From assembly GCF_029392315.1 (NCBI RefSeq), contig NZ_CP113939.1, positions 744,001-808,000 on the forward strand: a DNA stretch of 64,000 nt, given 5' to 3'. Both the position numbers and the translations under genes were made by a program. The stretch's first letter is position 1. Each line of letters opens with the position of its first letter. Of the stretch, positions 46,051 to 54,627 are shown one piece after another. The notes beneath the pieces are model-generated. The model ran no database searches. It saw only the letters and a list, made by a program, of their open reading frames with translations, and was not told where the DNA came from. The DNA is from Bifidobacterium sp. ESL0690 (GTDB lineage: Bacteria; Actinomycetota; Actinomycetes; Actinomycetales; Bifidobacteriaceae).

Positions 46051-47472
46051 ATGGTTTATCAAACCGTCAATCCATATACCAACGAACTGGTAAAGGAATA
46101 TCCGTTCACCACTGATGCCGAACTGAAGAGCACCATTGATCTGGCGGACAAAACATATCACGAAACGCAAAGCCAGCCGATTGCCGAGCGTGCCAGGATC
46201 CTGCACAACGTTGCAGCGCTGTTCCGCAAGAAGTCGGCGGAACTTTCGAAGATCTGCACGGTTGACATGGGCAAGCTCGTGGGGGAGTCCGCGGGCGAGG
46301 TGGAACTATGCGCCATCATCGCCGACTGGTTCGCCGACCACAGCGAGGAACTGCTCAAGCCGGACAAGCTTGACAGCATTGTCGCCGGTGACGCCCAGGT
46401 GCTGCACCAGTCCGTCGGTGTTGTCGTCATGGTGGAGCCGTGGAACTTCCCGTACTACCAGATCATGCGCGTCTTCGCACCGAACTACATGCTCGGCAAC
46501 ACGATGATTCTGAAGCACGCTTCCAACACCCCGACCTCGGCCAAGCGTTTCTGCGAGATCGTCGAGGAGGCAGGAGCCCCGAAGGGCGCTCTGACGAATC
46601 TCTTCATGACCTATGACCAGGTGACGCAAGCCATCGAGGACCCGCGCGTTCAGGGTGTGGCGCTCACTGGTTCCGAGCGTGGCGGCGTCGCCGTCGCGGG
46701 TGCTGCTGGCAAGGCCCTGAAGAAGAGCACCATGGAGCTGGGCGGCATGGATCCGTTCATCGTTCTCGGTGATGCGGATATGAAGAACGTCAATGAATGC
46801 GCATGGCGCGTCCGCCTGTACAATGCCGGCCAGGTCTGCACTTCGGCCAAGCGTTTCATCGTCATGGACAACGTCTACGACGAGTTCCTCGACGGTCTGA
46901 TTGACGCTTTCTCGCGTGTCACCCCGGGAGACCCGATGGATCCGTCGACCACCATCGCCCCGATGAACTCGAAGCGTGCCAAGGAGAAGCTGCAGGGCTC
47001 GTTCGATGCCGCGGTCGCCGCAGGCGCGAAGGTCGCCTACCGCTTCCCGGAAATCGACTCCGACGGTCAGTTCTTCCGTCCCTCGATCTTGACCGACATC
47101 ACTCCCGACAACCCCGGCTACAAGACCGAGATGTTCGGGCCCGTGGCTGCGGTCTACAAGGTCCACAGCGAAGAAGAGGCCGTGGCGCTCGCCAACGACA
47201 ACCCATACGGCTTGGGCGGCATGCTCTTCTGCGGAGACAAGAATCACGGTGCCGAGGTGGCTGCGAAGGTCTACACCGGCATGATGTTCGTCAACACCCC
47301 GCTGGCCTCGCTGCCCGACATTCCGTTCGGTGGTGTGAAGCTTTCCGGCTACGGTCGCGAGATGTCGCGTCTGGGCCAGATGGCGTTCACCAACGACAAG
47401 CTGCTCGTCACCGCGGACCGCTTCGACAAGAACAACGCCCCCGGCGCCCTTTATGCCGCACAGGATTTATAA
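46051..47472 (+). CDS. Succinate-semialdehyde dehydrogenase-type aldehyde dehydrogenase
   Basis: 473 residues from ATG 46051, preceded by AAGGAGG. NAD(P)-dependent ALDH: EPWNFPYYQ, the cofactor loop LTGSERGGVAVAGAAG, the general base in MELGGMDPF, and catalytic Cys in NAGQVCTSAKR. The C-terminal part (DIPFGGVKLSGYGREMS) is typical of the SSADH/GabD group. It oxidises succinate semialdehyde or a similar short aldehyde to the acid. No gabT nearby; it stands alone with its own terminator, so detoxification of aldehydes is equally plausible. Confidence 0.9.
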   Translation: MVYQTVNPYTNELVKEYPFTTDAELKSTIDLADKTYHETQSQPIAERARILHNVAALFRKKSAELSKICTVDMGKLVGESAGEVELCAIIADWFADHSEELLKPDKLDSIVAGDAQVLHQSVGVVVMVEPWNFPYYQIMRVFAPNYMLGNTMILKHASNTPTSAKRFCEIVEEAGAPKGALTNLFMTYDQVTQAIEDPRVQGVALTGSERGGVAVAGAAGKALKKSTMELGGMDPFIVLGDADMKNVNECAWRVRLYNAGQVCTSAKRFIVMDNVYDEFLDGLIDAFSRVTPGDPMDPSTTIAPMNSKRAKEKLQGSFDAAVAAGAKVAYRFPEIDSDGQFFRPSILTDITPDNPGYKTEMFGPVAAVYKVHSEEEAVALANDNPYGLGGMLFCGDKNHGAEVAAKVYTGMMFVNTPLASLPDIPFGGVKLSGYGREMSRLGQMAFTNDKLLVTADRFDKNNAPGALYAAQDL

Positions 47473-47520
47473 GCTCTGTAGGGTATGAGCAGATACTTAA
47501 ATCTCTGATCTGACCATTTG

Positions 47521-47561
47521 AAAATCGGGTATCGAGTGAATTTCGTTCGGTATCCGATTTT
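47521..47561 (+). terminator. Terminator of the aldehyde dehydrogenase gene
   Basis: 15-bp stem with two G-U pairs (47521-47535 with 47547-47561), A tract before and TTTTT at the end. Confidence 0.88.
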
Positions 47562-47634
47562 TGTATTTCGTTCCATATAGCGATGCTTGAACAGCGGATT
47601 AACGGGGATGCCTGTCTTTTATATAATTAATTCA

Positions 47635-47664
47635 TTTGACTTATATAGTCAAAGGCCATATCAT
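47635..47664 (+). promoter_or_regulatory. Promoter with operator-like palindrome
   Basis: TTGACT (47636-47641), 17 nt, TATCAT (47659-47664). A perfect 7-bp inverted repeat TTTGACT-tatat-AGTCAAA (47635-47653) covers the -35 element, so a dimeric repressor could block the polymerase. It lies 100 bp upstream of the acetyltransferase gene. Confidence 0.55.
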
Positions 47665-47765
47665 ATCGGTGAAAGCAGGCGAATATTGCCTCTTGAACGT
47701 GTGGCCGATAGCCGACACGACAGGGAGCCTGTCACAAAGAATGAATGTAAGGATTGAAGCGGAAC

Positions 47766-48413
47766 ATGGAAGACGAAGTCGAAACGTTGAAAGCGAAATA
47801 CCCGGATTTTGCGAAATTGTTCAATGACGAATGGATGCAATATCGGAAGTCTGAGATACTGCCGAAACTGACTTGGCAATCGCAATCGACCTGCGCCAAA
47901 ATCAACCGGATTTATTTCGATGACCCCGACGAGGCGATGCGGCTCTTCCGCGAGCTCGTGCCCGGAGCCGGAGAAGGCGTCGATTTCCGGCCCCCGATTC
48001 ACTTGGATTATGGGCTCGGACTGACCATAGGCGAGCGGACGTTCATCAACATGGATCTCCTGATCGTCGGGGGAGGGCCAATATCGATTGGCTCCGACTG
48101 CCTGATCGGCACGCGCTGCAGCATCTGCACGCCCAATCATGCACTGCCCGTCAAGCCGCGGCTCGAAGGCTGGCAGCACAACGAAGACGTGGCTATCGGC
48201 AACAATGTCTGGCTGGGCAGCAACGTTGTGGTCTGCCCGGGCGTGACGATCGGCGACAACTGCGTCATCGGCGCCGGTTCCATCGTCGTCCGCGATATTC
48301 CCGCCGATAGTGTTGCAGTCGGCAACCCTTGCAAAGTCATCCATGAAGTGCCGCAAGACTGGAGCGCGGAGGAATGGAAAGCGGCCGTGAACGGGGTGTC
48401 TGAATCTGATTAG
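47766..48413 (+). CDS. Sugar O-acetyltransferase (LbH, maltose/galactoside acetyltransferase type)
   Basis: 215 residues. An N-terminal Mac-like segment (about 1-60), then a left-handed parallel beta-helix of hexapeptide repeats (FINMDLLIVGGGPISIGSDCLIGTR, CTPNHAL, DVAIGNNVWLGSNVVVCPGVTIGDNCVIGAGS). His in CTPNHAL is the probable catalytic residue. It transfers acetyl from acetyl-CoA to a sugar hydroxyl, perhaps to export non-metabolised sugars. ATG 47766 is used; a TTG four codons upstream is an alternative. Downstream xylB is convergent with 3 bp between stops, leaving no room for a terminator. Confidence 0.9.
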   Translation: MEDEVETLKAKYPDFAKLFNDEWMQYRKSEILPKLTWQSQSTCAKINRIYFDDPDEAMRLFRELVPGAGEGVDFRPPIHLDYGLGLTIGERTFINMDLLIVGGGPISIGSDCLIGTRCSICTPNHALPVKPRLEGWQHNEDVAIGNNVWLGSNVVVCPGVTIGDNCVIGAGSIVVRDIPADSVAVGNPCKVIHEVPQDWSAEEWKAAVNGVSESD

Positions 48414-48416
48414 CCT

Positions 48417-49937
48417 TCAGCCACGCGCCCTGACATAGGCCTCGTAGACCTCGGGGGTCGGCTCGGCGGTTTCGGTGCCGTCGATGTTGAGGTTCCATTG
48501 CGGGGGTTCAGGATCTTTGCTCAATACCCATGCGGCCTGACGTGCCGCGCCGATGGCGACGTATTCGTCGGTGGCCGGACGGGTGACGGGCATGCCGAAA
48601 ATTGCTGGAGCCAAGGTGCGTACGGTCTCGGACTTCGCGCCGCCGCCGATCAGGAGGATGCGGTTGACGCTGCCGCCGAGGCTCTTGATGATTTCCAGGC
48701 AATCGCGTTGCGAGCAGAGTAGACTTTCGATGAAAGCGCGGGCGAAGTTCTGCTTGGTGGTGTTGGCCAGCGTCATGCCGCTGAGCACCGCATTGGCGTC
48801 CGGCCTGTTCGGTGTGCGCTCGCCGTCAAAGTAGGGGACCAAGGTCAAGCCGCCCGCGCCGGGTTCGGCGGCAAGGGCAAGCCGGCCGAGTTCGTCGTAA
48901 TCCACGCCGAGAGCGGCGCAACCTGCATCCATGATGCGCGAGCCGTTGATGGTGCAGGCCAGCGGCAGATAGTGCCCGGTGCAATCGGCAAAGCCCGAAA
49001 CGGCGCCGCTTAGGTCCTGTACCGGATTTTCCGCAATGGCTGCGGCTACGCCGGAAGTGCCCAGCGAAACGCTGACGTCGCCCACCGACATGCCCAAGCC
49101 CAGGGAGGCCATGGCATTGTCGCCGCCGCCGGGCCCGATGATGCAGCCGCCGTCGATGGATGCTCCGGCGACGGCAGGAGAGGCTTTGACCGGTGCGATT
49201 TCGCGCGGTCCGAGCACCTTGGGAAGGATGATATCGTGACGGCCAAGAACCATATCGATCAGGTCATAGCGGTAGATGTTGTTGGCGGAATCGAAATAGC
49301 TGGTGCCCGAAGCGTCGGAGCGGTCGGTGAACAAAGCGTCCAGATGCGCGTCCTCGCCCTCTTCAACCGGGCCGAAGCCGGCGATACGCCAGCTCAGCCA
49401 ATCGTGTGGCAGGCAAACGGCCGCGATTTTCGCAGCGTTCTCGGGTTCGTTTTCGGCCACCCAAGCGATTTTCGTCAGCGTGTACGAGGCAACGGGCGAC
49501 GAACCCACGGCCTTCACCCAACGCTGCCGGCCGCGTGCCACTACGTCTTCCGGCTCATCCTCGGAAGTGCGTTCCGGGGCTCCAAGCCTCGTGATGAGGT
49601 TTTCGGCCTGCGGAGCCGAGCGTGTGTCGTTCCAAAGCAGGGCGTCGCGGATCACCCTTCCGTGCTTGTCAAGCAGCACCATGCCGTGCTGCTGGCCACC
49701 AACGGCCAACGCCGAAACGTCGTCAAGACCACCGGCCTGCTTAGCGGCCTGGCAGAACGCCTGCCACCAGTATTCGGGATCGACGCTGGTGCCGTCGGGA
49801 TGCTTCGCCTGTCCGAAGCGTACGAGCTCGCCCGTCTCGGCATCGGTCACGCGTACCTTGGTCGATTGTGTCGAAGTGTCGACTCCCGCCACCAACGTCG
49901 TGTGAGCGGAAGCGCTGCCTGATTGTTGCTCCGTCAT
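48417..49937 (-). CDS. xylB: Xylulokinase
   Basis: 506 residues from ATG 49937 (SD AGGAAT). FGGY kinase: TLVAGVDTSTQSTKV (ATP loop), AVGGQQHGMVLLD (substrate loop, typical of xylulokinase), WNDTRSAPQ, GPGGGDNAMASLGLG, and YFDGERTPNRPDANAVLSGM. It phosphorylates D-xylulose to xylulose 5-phosphate, which enters the bifid shunt through phosphoketolase. Divergent from a ROK regulator with an operator-promoter region between, suggesting xylose control. xylA is not in the window. Confidence 0.93.
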   Translation of the reverse strand: MTEQQSGSASAHTTLVAGVDTSTQSTKVRVTDAETGELVRFGQAKHPDGTSVDPEYWWQAFCQAAKQAGGLDDVSALAVGGQQHGMVLLDKHGRVIRDALLWNDTRSAPQAENLITRLGAPERTSEDEPEDVVARGRQRWVKAVGSSPVASYTLTKIAWVAENEPENAAKIAAVCLPHDWLSWRIAGFGPVEEGEDAHLDALFTDRSDASGTSYFDSANNIYRYDLIDMVLGRHDIILPKVLGPREIAPVKASPAVAGASIDGGCIIGPGGGDNAMASLGLGMSVGDVSVSLGTSGVAAAIAENPVQDLSGAVSGFADCTGHYLPLACTINGSRIMDAGCAALGVDYDELGRLALAAEPGAGGLTLVPYFDGERTPNRPDANAVLSGMTLANTTKQNFARAFIESLLCSQRDCLEIIKSLGGSVNRILLIGGGAKSETVRTLAPAIFGMPVTRPATDEYVAIGAARQAAWVLSKDPEPPQWNLNIDGTETAEPTPEVYEAYVRARG

Positions 49938-50022
49938 TATTCCTGCCTTTCGCAATACGCCGGACACTGCTACGTGCCTTGACTGCCGCGTCTGAAATCA
50001 GTCTACTTGCAATCCATTATCT

Positions 50023-50054
50023 ATATTAGTTAAATCAATAGATTATTTCAATGG
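50023..50054 (-). promoter_or_regulatory. xylB promoter with partial dyad
   Basis: On the minus strand, TTGAAA (50046-50051), 17 nt, TAATAT (50023-50028). The spacer contains AATC-aata-GATT inside an imperfect A/T-rich dyad (AAATC...GATTATTT), a likely site for the divergently encoded ROK regulator. Confidence 0.6.
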
Positions 50055-50130
50055 TACCATGTGTTTTTGTTGTTGTGCCCGGTATTTGCACCGGCTGATA
50101 CAGTGAACGTATCTTTGAAAAGGGGCGATT

Positions 50131-51354
50131 ATGGCGCTGAGAAGTATCAATCAGGACGATTTGCGCAATCACAATCTATCGGTGGTCCTCACCACGTTGC
50201 TCCAATCCGCCAAACCCATGAGCCGCGCCAAGCTCGCGAAGGCCACGGGACTGACGAAAGCCACGATGTCGCTTCTGGTGCCCATGCTTGTCTCCTCAAA
50301 CGCGATGGAGGAGGGAAAGCCGGTTTCCGCCGGAACGACGTATGGCAGGCCGAGCACCCCGCTCAACATTTCCGGCCGGCGCTTCTGCTCGATAGGACTG
50401 CAAATCAATACTGATGGATATGGCTACATCGTGCTGGCGCTTGACGGAACGATTGTTTCCCAGCGTTGGGTGAGCCGTTCCATGGAGGCCAGCGACCCCG
50501 AGGAAGTGTTCGCGCAGCTTGACAAACTGGTTGGCATTGGCGAAAAGAAAATCAGTGAGAAAGGCCTGAGCGTCGTCGGCACGGTTCTGGCGCTTCCCGG
50601 CCTTGTCACCGAGGATATGGTGTTGTTGTCGGCGAAAAACCTCGGCTGGAAGAAGCTGGAGCTTTCGCGTTTCAATGTGGTCAAACGGCTTGATGCGCTC
50701 GCCGACAACGAGGCGAACTTGGCTGCGTTGGCGCAGATTCCGGGGTATGCCACGCCGCGCAACGGGAAAAGGGTGATTCGCCCGACCGATTCGTTCATCT
50801 ATATTTCGACGGATATCGGCATCGGTGGTGCCGTGGTGCGTCATGGGCAGGTCGATCGCGGCGACTTCGGCTTTGCCGGCGAGCTTGGCCATGTTTCCGT
50901 GGCCCTCGACGGGCCGCAATGCACTTGTGGGCGCTGCGGATGCTTGGAGATGTACGCCGGTCGCAAGGCGCTGGTGGAGGCTTCCGGCGTCGCCGACCCA
51001 GGGGTTTCGACGAGGATGGAGGCGGTGGACGAGCTGCTTGCCAGGTACAAGGCCCATGACGACCGCACCGTGGCTGCGGTGGATCGGGCGGTAAGAGCCC
51101 TGACGTCGGTGCTCGCCTCGGCCATCAACATCCTTGATATCAATACCGTCGTTTTGGGCGGGCTTTGGGACCGGTTCGGCAAAGCGCTGACCCGTCGGTT
51201 GAGCCATGAGCTCGGGTTGCAGGTGTTGAGCTATCCCGAGGTTCAGCCGCGGGTGCTCCTGCCCGACGTCAATACGCGACCGGCGCTTTTGGGTGCCGCG
51301 GAGGTCGGGCTGCGCAGGTTCATAGACAATCCGCTGGCGTTTATCAATTCCTGA
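50131..51354 (+). CDS. ROK-family transcriptional regulator
   Basis: 407 residues with a winged helix-turn-helix (about 15-80: MSRAKLAKATGLTKATMSLLVPMLV) and a ROK sugar-binding domain. The zinc cluster CTCGRCGCLEMYAG and the loop STDIGIGGAVVRHG are typical. The ATP/kinase functions of ROK are probably lost in favour of ligand sensing. Divergent from xylB, hence probably a xylose (or xyloside) repressor, XylR-like. SD AAAGGGG. C-terminal NITIDINTVVLGG-type strand present. Confidence 0.9.
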   Translation: MALRSINQDDLRNHNLSVVLTTLLQSAKPMSRAKLAKATGLTKATMSLLVPMLVSSNAMEEGKPVSAGTTYGRPSTPLNISGRRFCSIGLQINTDGYGYIVLALDGTIVSQRWVSRSMEASDPEEVFAQLDKLVGIGEKKISEKGLSVVGTVLALPGLVTEDMVLLSAKNLGWKKLELSRFNVVKRLDALADNEANLAALAQIPGYATPRNGKRVIRPTDSFIYISTDIGIGGAVVRHGQVDRGDFGFAGELGHVSVALDGPQCTCGRCGCLEMYAGRKALVEASGVADPGVSTRMEAVDELLARYKAHDDRTVAAVDRAVRALTSVLASAINILDINTVVLGGLWDRFGKALTRRLSHELGLQVLSYPEVQPRVLLPDVNTRPALLGAAEVGLRRFIDNPLAFINS

Positions 51355-51465
51355 CAGTATTGTTTTCACTTCTGTCGTATTCTTTTGCATTGCATTTGTG
51401 CTTCCGGAAGCTTGATTTTCCAAGGATTTCGAAGCGTTGTCAACGATTTGGAGTAGGCCATAACC

Positions 51466-51557
51466 AGCGTCGATAGCGCTGGGGTGTGCCGCGAAATCCG
51501 ATGCTGATAGAGTGGCGGTTGGCGTCCTCGCCCGAACTGTGCAGGTCAAGGGACGCT
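51466..51557 (+). promoter_or_regulatory. Possible degenerate TPP-riboswitch-like leader
   Basis: A closing helix AGCGTC (51466-51471) with GACGCT (51552-51557) encloses words resembling a TPP aptamer: CTGGGGTG, GCTGATAGAG (consensus CUGAGA), and CCCGAACTG...AGGTCAAGGGA. The P4/P5 region looks shortened by about a dozen bases, so it may be a remnant. Located before a thiamine-precursor transporter gene. Confidence 0.3.
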
Positions 51558-51599
51558 GTAATCAAAACGCTGTGCACAGTTTGAATGCAAGGAACTACC

Positions 51600-52346
51600 G
51601 TGGCCGAATCTGCCCAAAAACCTGAACGAACATCAACCGACCAGTCTTCATCGGCTGCCTCAGAAGTCGACCACAAAAGTCAGAGCGGGACAACAGGACA
51701 AAACCGGGGTTCGGTTCCGTCCTTGAAAGCGTCGGCTGTTAAAGTCGCCAGGGTCTCGCGTCTGCGCTGGCGTGCCGCGGATATCGCCATTGGTGCGGCG
51801 CTCGGCGTGGCCTGCGGTGTCGTCTTTTGGGGATTCAATTTTGCGTATGCATGGATTGCCCCGTTGCTTCGCGCTGTTCTTCCGGGTGTCACGAGCCTCT
51901 TCCATGCGTTCTGGTATTTCTCCGGCCCGCTTGCGTTGCTGATTATCCGCAAGCCAGGCGCGGCGATTTACGTCAACATCATCGGTAGCTTGACCGAAAC
52001 ACTATTCGGCAACCAGTATTCTTTCACCTTCGTCTTCCTTTCGGCGGCACTGCAGGGCCTATTCGCGGAAGTGCCGTTCGCGATTTTCCGTTACCGGAAG
52101 TTCAATCTCGGCTTGAGCGTTGCTTCGGGAGCGTTGACCGCGGTGGAATACGGATTCTATGTTTTGCTTACGCGCTTGCAGGGCGTCGCGTTGGTCAGCC
52201 CGCGTGGCCTCACCCATATGACCTGTGAGATTATCGGCGGCATACTTATTGCTGGCGTGATGAGCTGGTTCCTCTACTTGGCCATTGCCAAAACCGGCGC
52301 GTTGGATCGTTTCGCGTCAGGCCGTGCGGTGAAAAGCAGAAAATAG
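51600..52346 (+). CDS. ykoE: ECF transporter S component, YkoE type
   Basis: 248 residues from GTG 51600 (AAGGA seven bases upstream); an ATG five codons earlier overlaps that site. The first 65 residues are a Ser/Gln-rich cytosolic tail. Six hydrophobic segments follow. WRAADIAIGAALGVACGVVFWGFN is characteristic of YkoE, the substrate-binding membrane component for the thiamine precursor hydroxymethylpyrimidine. The ykoD/ykoC energising subunits are not adjacent, so it probably shares an energy module encoded elsewhere. A degenerate TPP-like leader precedes it. Confidence 0.85.
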   Translation: MAESAQKPERTSTDQSSSAASEVDHKSQSGTTGQNRGSVPSLKASAVKVARVSRLRWRAADIAIGAALGVACGVVFWGFNFAYAWIAPLLRAVLPGVTSLFHAFWYFSGPLALLIIRKPGAAIYVNIIGSLTETLFGNQYSFTFVFLSAALQGLFAEVPFAIFRYRKFNLGLSVASGALTAVEYGFYVLLTRLQGVALVSPRGLTHMTCEIIGGILIAGVMSWFLYLAIAKTGALDRFASGRAVKSRK

Positions 52347-52381
52347 GTCTTAAAAGATACAAATAGACAATATAAAACCGT

Positions 52382-52424
52382 GAACGGCATCTTTCGCTGC
52401 ATATTCCAAAGATGTCGTTCGTTT
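52382..52424 (+). terminator. Terminator of ykoE
   Basis: 13-bp stem with one G-U (52382-52394 with 52408-52420) followed by GTTTTG. Confidence 0.8.
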
Positions 52425-52517
52425 TGTATTAGGCAAGTCCGAGCGCAATCTGACGCTTCCGGGCGGTGCGGCTGGTCAGAGCGTTTGATAAAGTAGAGAA
52501 GTTGGTTTTGCCAACGT

Positions 52518-52591
52518 GGGGCTTTAGCTCAGTCGGTTAGAGCAGCGGACTCATAATCCGTCGGTCCAGGGTTCAAGCCCCTGAGGCCCCA
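52518..52591 (+). tRNA. tRNA with CAT anticodon (Met or Ile2)
   Basis: 74-nt cloverleaf. The 7-bp acceptor stem pairs GGGGCTT with AGGCCCC (one G-U). The D arm is TAGCTCAGTCGGTTAGAGC. The anticodon loop CTCATAA carries CAT at 52552-52554, and GTTCAA marks the T loop. The CCA end is not encoded. A CAT anticodon without an initiator-type acceptor mismatch means elongator Met or Ile2 (lysidine). Position 1-72 is paired, so it is not the initiator. Confidence 0.95.
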
Positions 52592-52620
52592 CTCATTGCT
52601 GGTTTATGGGCATTCGTGTT

Positions 52621-52854
52621 TCAGAAACTTGGTGTGGCTTTGATTCCGCCTTTTATTTCCATGAACTGCCAGTAGCTCCATTCCTTGGGATTGATATAAA
52701 TGGTATAGGTCTTTTTACCGAATACGATTTCGATGGGGAAAATGCCGGACGGGTTGGCCATGATGTCGGCTTCGATTTCCAAGGCGCGTTCGTGGCTGGG
52801 AAGATAGACCGTGTGGGTTTTGCCGTGCGTTTCAAAATACAGCATATCGGTCAT
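52621..52854 (-). CDS. Small hypothetical protein
   Basis: 77 residues, start preceded by AAAGGAG. Mixed strand-rich composition (KTHTVYLPSH, FPIEIVFGKKTYTIYINPKEWSYWQFMEIKGG). No known motif. The good ribosome site and conserved-looking length suggest a real gene. Reading runs toward the tRNA, whose 3' end is only 29 bp away. Confidence 0.6.
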   Translation of the reverse strand: MTDMLYFETHGKTHTVYLPSHERALEIEADIMANPSGIFPIEIVFGKKTYTIYINPKEWSYWQFMEIKGGIKATPSF

Positions 52855-53173
52855 TGCTGGCTCCTTTGCTCAAAGGTCGATAACAGCAAAATATCAAAGG
52901 ATTTCGACGGATACGTAATCGGTTTGAAAATATCTGGAAGAAAAAGCATACGATGACCAATCAGCCGAAAGACGAAATCGGTATGATTCGGCATCATGAT
53001 TTGTTGTATTGCAAGAGTGTTCATTTGGCTGAAAATGATTCTTTCGGTACCGGTTTTTCGGTAGATCGGAAGAAGGCCAAGTCAACGCTCGCTGATAGAA
53101 TATCAAAGTTCCGGTTCACGTCTGGCCATTGGGGTTAGGCGACCCGGGTCACCTGAATTCCTTAGGAGACATT
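52855..53173. other. Intergenic region before rpmE
   Basis: 319 bp. It should contain the promoters of the small hypothetical gene and of rpmE. A 61-codon plus-strand frame (52953-53138) starts 12 nt after GGAAG but has no recognisable content; I do not call it a gene. Confidence 0.35.
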
Positions 53174-53386
53174 ATGAAGCAGGGTATTCATCCCGATTAT
53201 CACGCAGTGCAGGTCACCTGCTCTTGTGGCAATACTTTCGTCACGCGCAGCACCGCCAAGGGCGATCACATGACGGTTGATGTGTGCGCGAACTGCCACC
53301 CGTTCTACACGGGCAAGCAGAAGATTCTCGATACCGGCGGCCGCGTCGCCCGCTTCGAGAAGCGCTACGGCAAGAAGACCAAGTAG
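53174..53386 (+). CDS. rpmE: 50S ribosomal protein L31 (zinc-binding form)
   Basis: 70 residues; ATG preceded by TTAGGAGA. Bridges the large and small ribosomal subunits at B1. Cys16 and Cys18 (TCSCGN) with Cys37 and Cys40 ([12 protein letters not shown]) form the zinc site, so this is the C+ form rather than the zinc-independent paralogue. It is followed by a terminator, then prfA, the standard bacterial order. Confidence 0.97.
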   Translation: MKQGIHPDYHAVQVTCSCGNTFVTRSTAKGDHMTVDVCANCHPFYTGKQKILDTGGRVARFEKRYGKKTK

Positions 53387-53397
53387 CATTCTTCATT

Positions 53398-53449
53398 CGC
53401 CAGCCACGCTGGTTCGGGTCTGCGGATCCGAATCCGGGCTGGCGTTTTT
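53398..53449 (+). terminator. rpmE terminator
   Basis: 8-bp outer stem (53398-53405 with 53437-53444) with an inner TTCGG/CCGAA stem, followed by five T. Partial read-through into prfA is possible. Confidence 0.85.
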
Positions 53450-53512
53450 CATACCCAATTTCTGGGATTTTGTATTATCGATAATTTCAAATATTTTATA
53501 AAGGACTTTTGC

Positions 53513-54601
53513 ATGGCAGACCAGCAATTCCCGGCAGCGCAAAGCGCGTTGGAGGAGTATCAGGACATCGAGCGGCAGATGAGCCAGCCCGAGGTCGCCT
53601 CCGACCCGAAGGCGATTCGCAAGCTGGGGCGTCGCCATGCCCAACTCGGCAGCATCGTCGAGGCCTATTGCGGCTGGCAGCACGCCAAGGAAGACGCCGA
53701 AGCGGCCAAGGAAATGGCCGGCGAGGATGCCGACTTCGCCGAGGAAGCCAAACGGCTCGAGGCATTGGTGGCGCCTGCCGAAGAGAAGCTGCGCAGCGCA
53801 CTGATTCCGCGCGACCCTGACGACGTGCGTGACACGATTATGGAGATCAAGGCAGGTACCGGTGGGGAAGAGGCGGCGCTGTTCGCCGGCGACTTGCTGC
53901 GTATGTACACTCGTTACGCCGAAAAGCGCGGCTGGACCACCACTATCCAAAGCGAGAACAGCACGGAGCTCGGCGGTGTCAAGGACGTGCAGATCGCTAT
54001 CCGTGCCAAGGGCAACCCGGCTCCTGAAGACGGTGTGTGGGCGAGCCTCAAATACGAGGGCGGTGTGCACCGCGTGCAGCGTATTCCCGTCACGGAATCG
54101 CAGGGGCGCATCCAGACCTCTGCGGCCGGCGTCATTGTTTTCCCTGAAGCCGACGAGGATGACGATGAAATCGAAATCGACCCGAAAGACCTCAAGATCG
54201 ACATCTTCATGAGTTCCGGTCCTGGTGGGCAGTCAGTCAACACGACGTATTCCGCGGTGCGCATGACCCATATCCCCACCGGCATCGTGGTGAGCATGCA
54301 GGACGAGAAGTCGCAGATTCAGAATCGTGCGGCGGCGCTGCGCGTCTTGAAATCGCGTTTGCTGGCGATGAAACATGAAAAGGAAGCGGCGGAAGCAGCC
54401 GATATGCGCCATTCGCAGGTGCGCTCGCTCGACCGTTCCGAACGTATCCGCACCTACAATTTCCCGGAAAACCGTATCGTCGACCACCGTACCAATTACA
54501 AGGCATACAATCTCGACCAGGTGCTTGACGGTGACCTGCAGGCCGTCATCGACAGCGATATCCAGGCCGACGAGGCCGCACGTCTCGCCAAAACCGACTG
54601 A
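53513..54601 (+). CDS. prfA: Peptide chain release factor 1
   Basis: 362 residues; ATG after AAAGGA. Reads UAA and UAG and triggers peptide release. The anticodon-like PVT tripeptide lies in [14 protein letters not shown], and the catalytic GGQ lies in [14 protein letters not shown]. Domain 1 is a helical N-terminal region and the C-terminus contains [16 protein letters not shown]. Followed 26 bp later by prmC, which methylates its GGQ glutamine. Confidence 0.97.
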   Translation: MADQQFPAAQSALEEYQDIERQMSQPEVASDPKAIRKLGRRHAQLGSIVEAYCGWQHAKEDAEAAKEMAGEDADFAEEAKRLEALVAPAEEKLRSALIPRDPDDVRDTIMEIKAGTGGEEAALFAGDLLRMYTRYAEKRGWTTTIQSENSTELGGVKDVQIAIRAKGNPAPEDGVWASLKYEGGVHRVQRIPVTESQGRIQTSAAGVIVFPEADEDDDEIEIDPKDLKIDIFMSSGPGGQSVNTTYSAVRMTHIPTGIVVSMQDEKSQIQNRAAALRVLKSRLLAMKHEKEAAEAADMRHSQVRSLDRSERIRTYNFPENRIVDHRTNYKAYNLDQVLDGDLQAVIDSDIQADEAARLAKTD

Positions 54602-54627
54602 ACTGGCTGAAGCAAGGGGAGTAGTTA

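Noticed and set aside
52953..53138. 61-codon plus-strand frame before rpmE
   Set aside because: Only a weak GGAAG at a long distance, and no familiar sequence; overlaps the rpmE promoter region.
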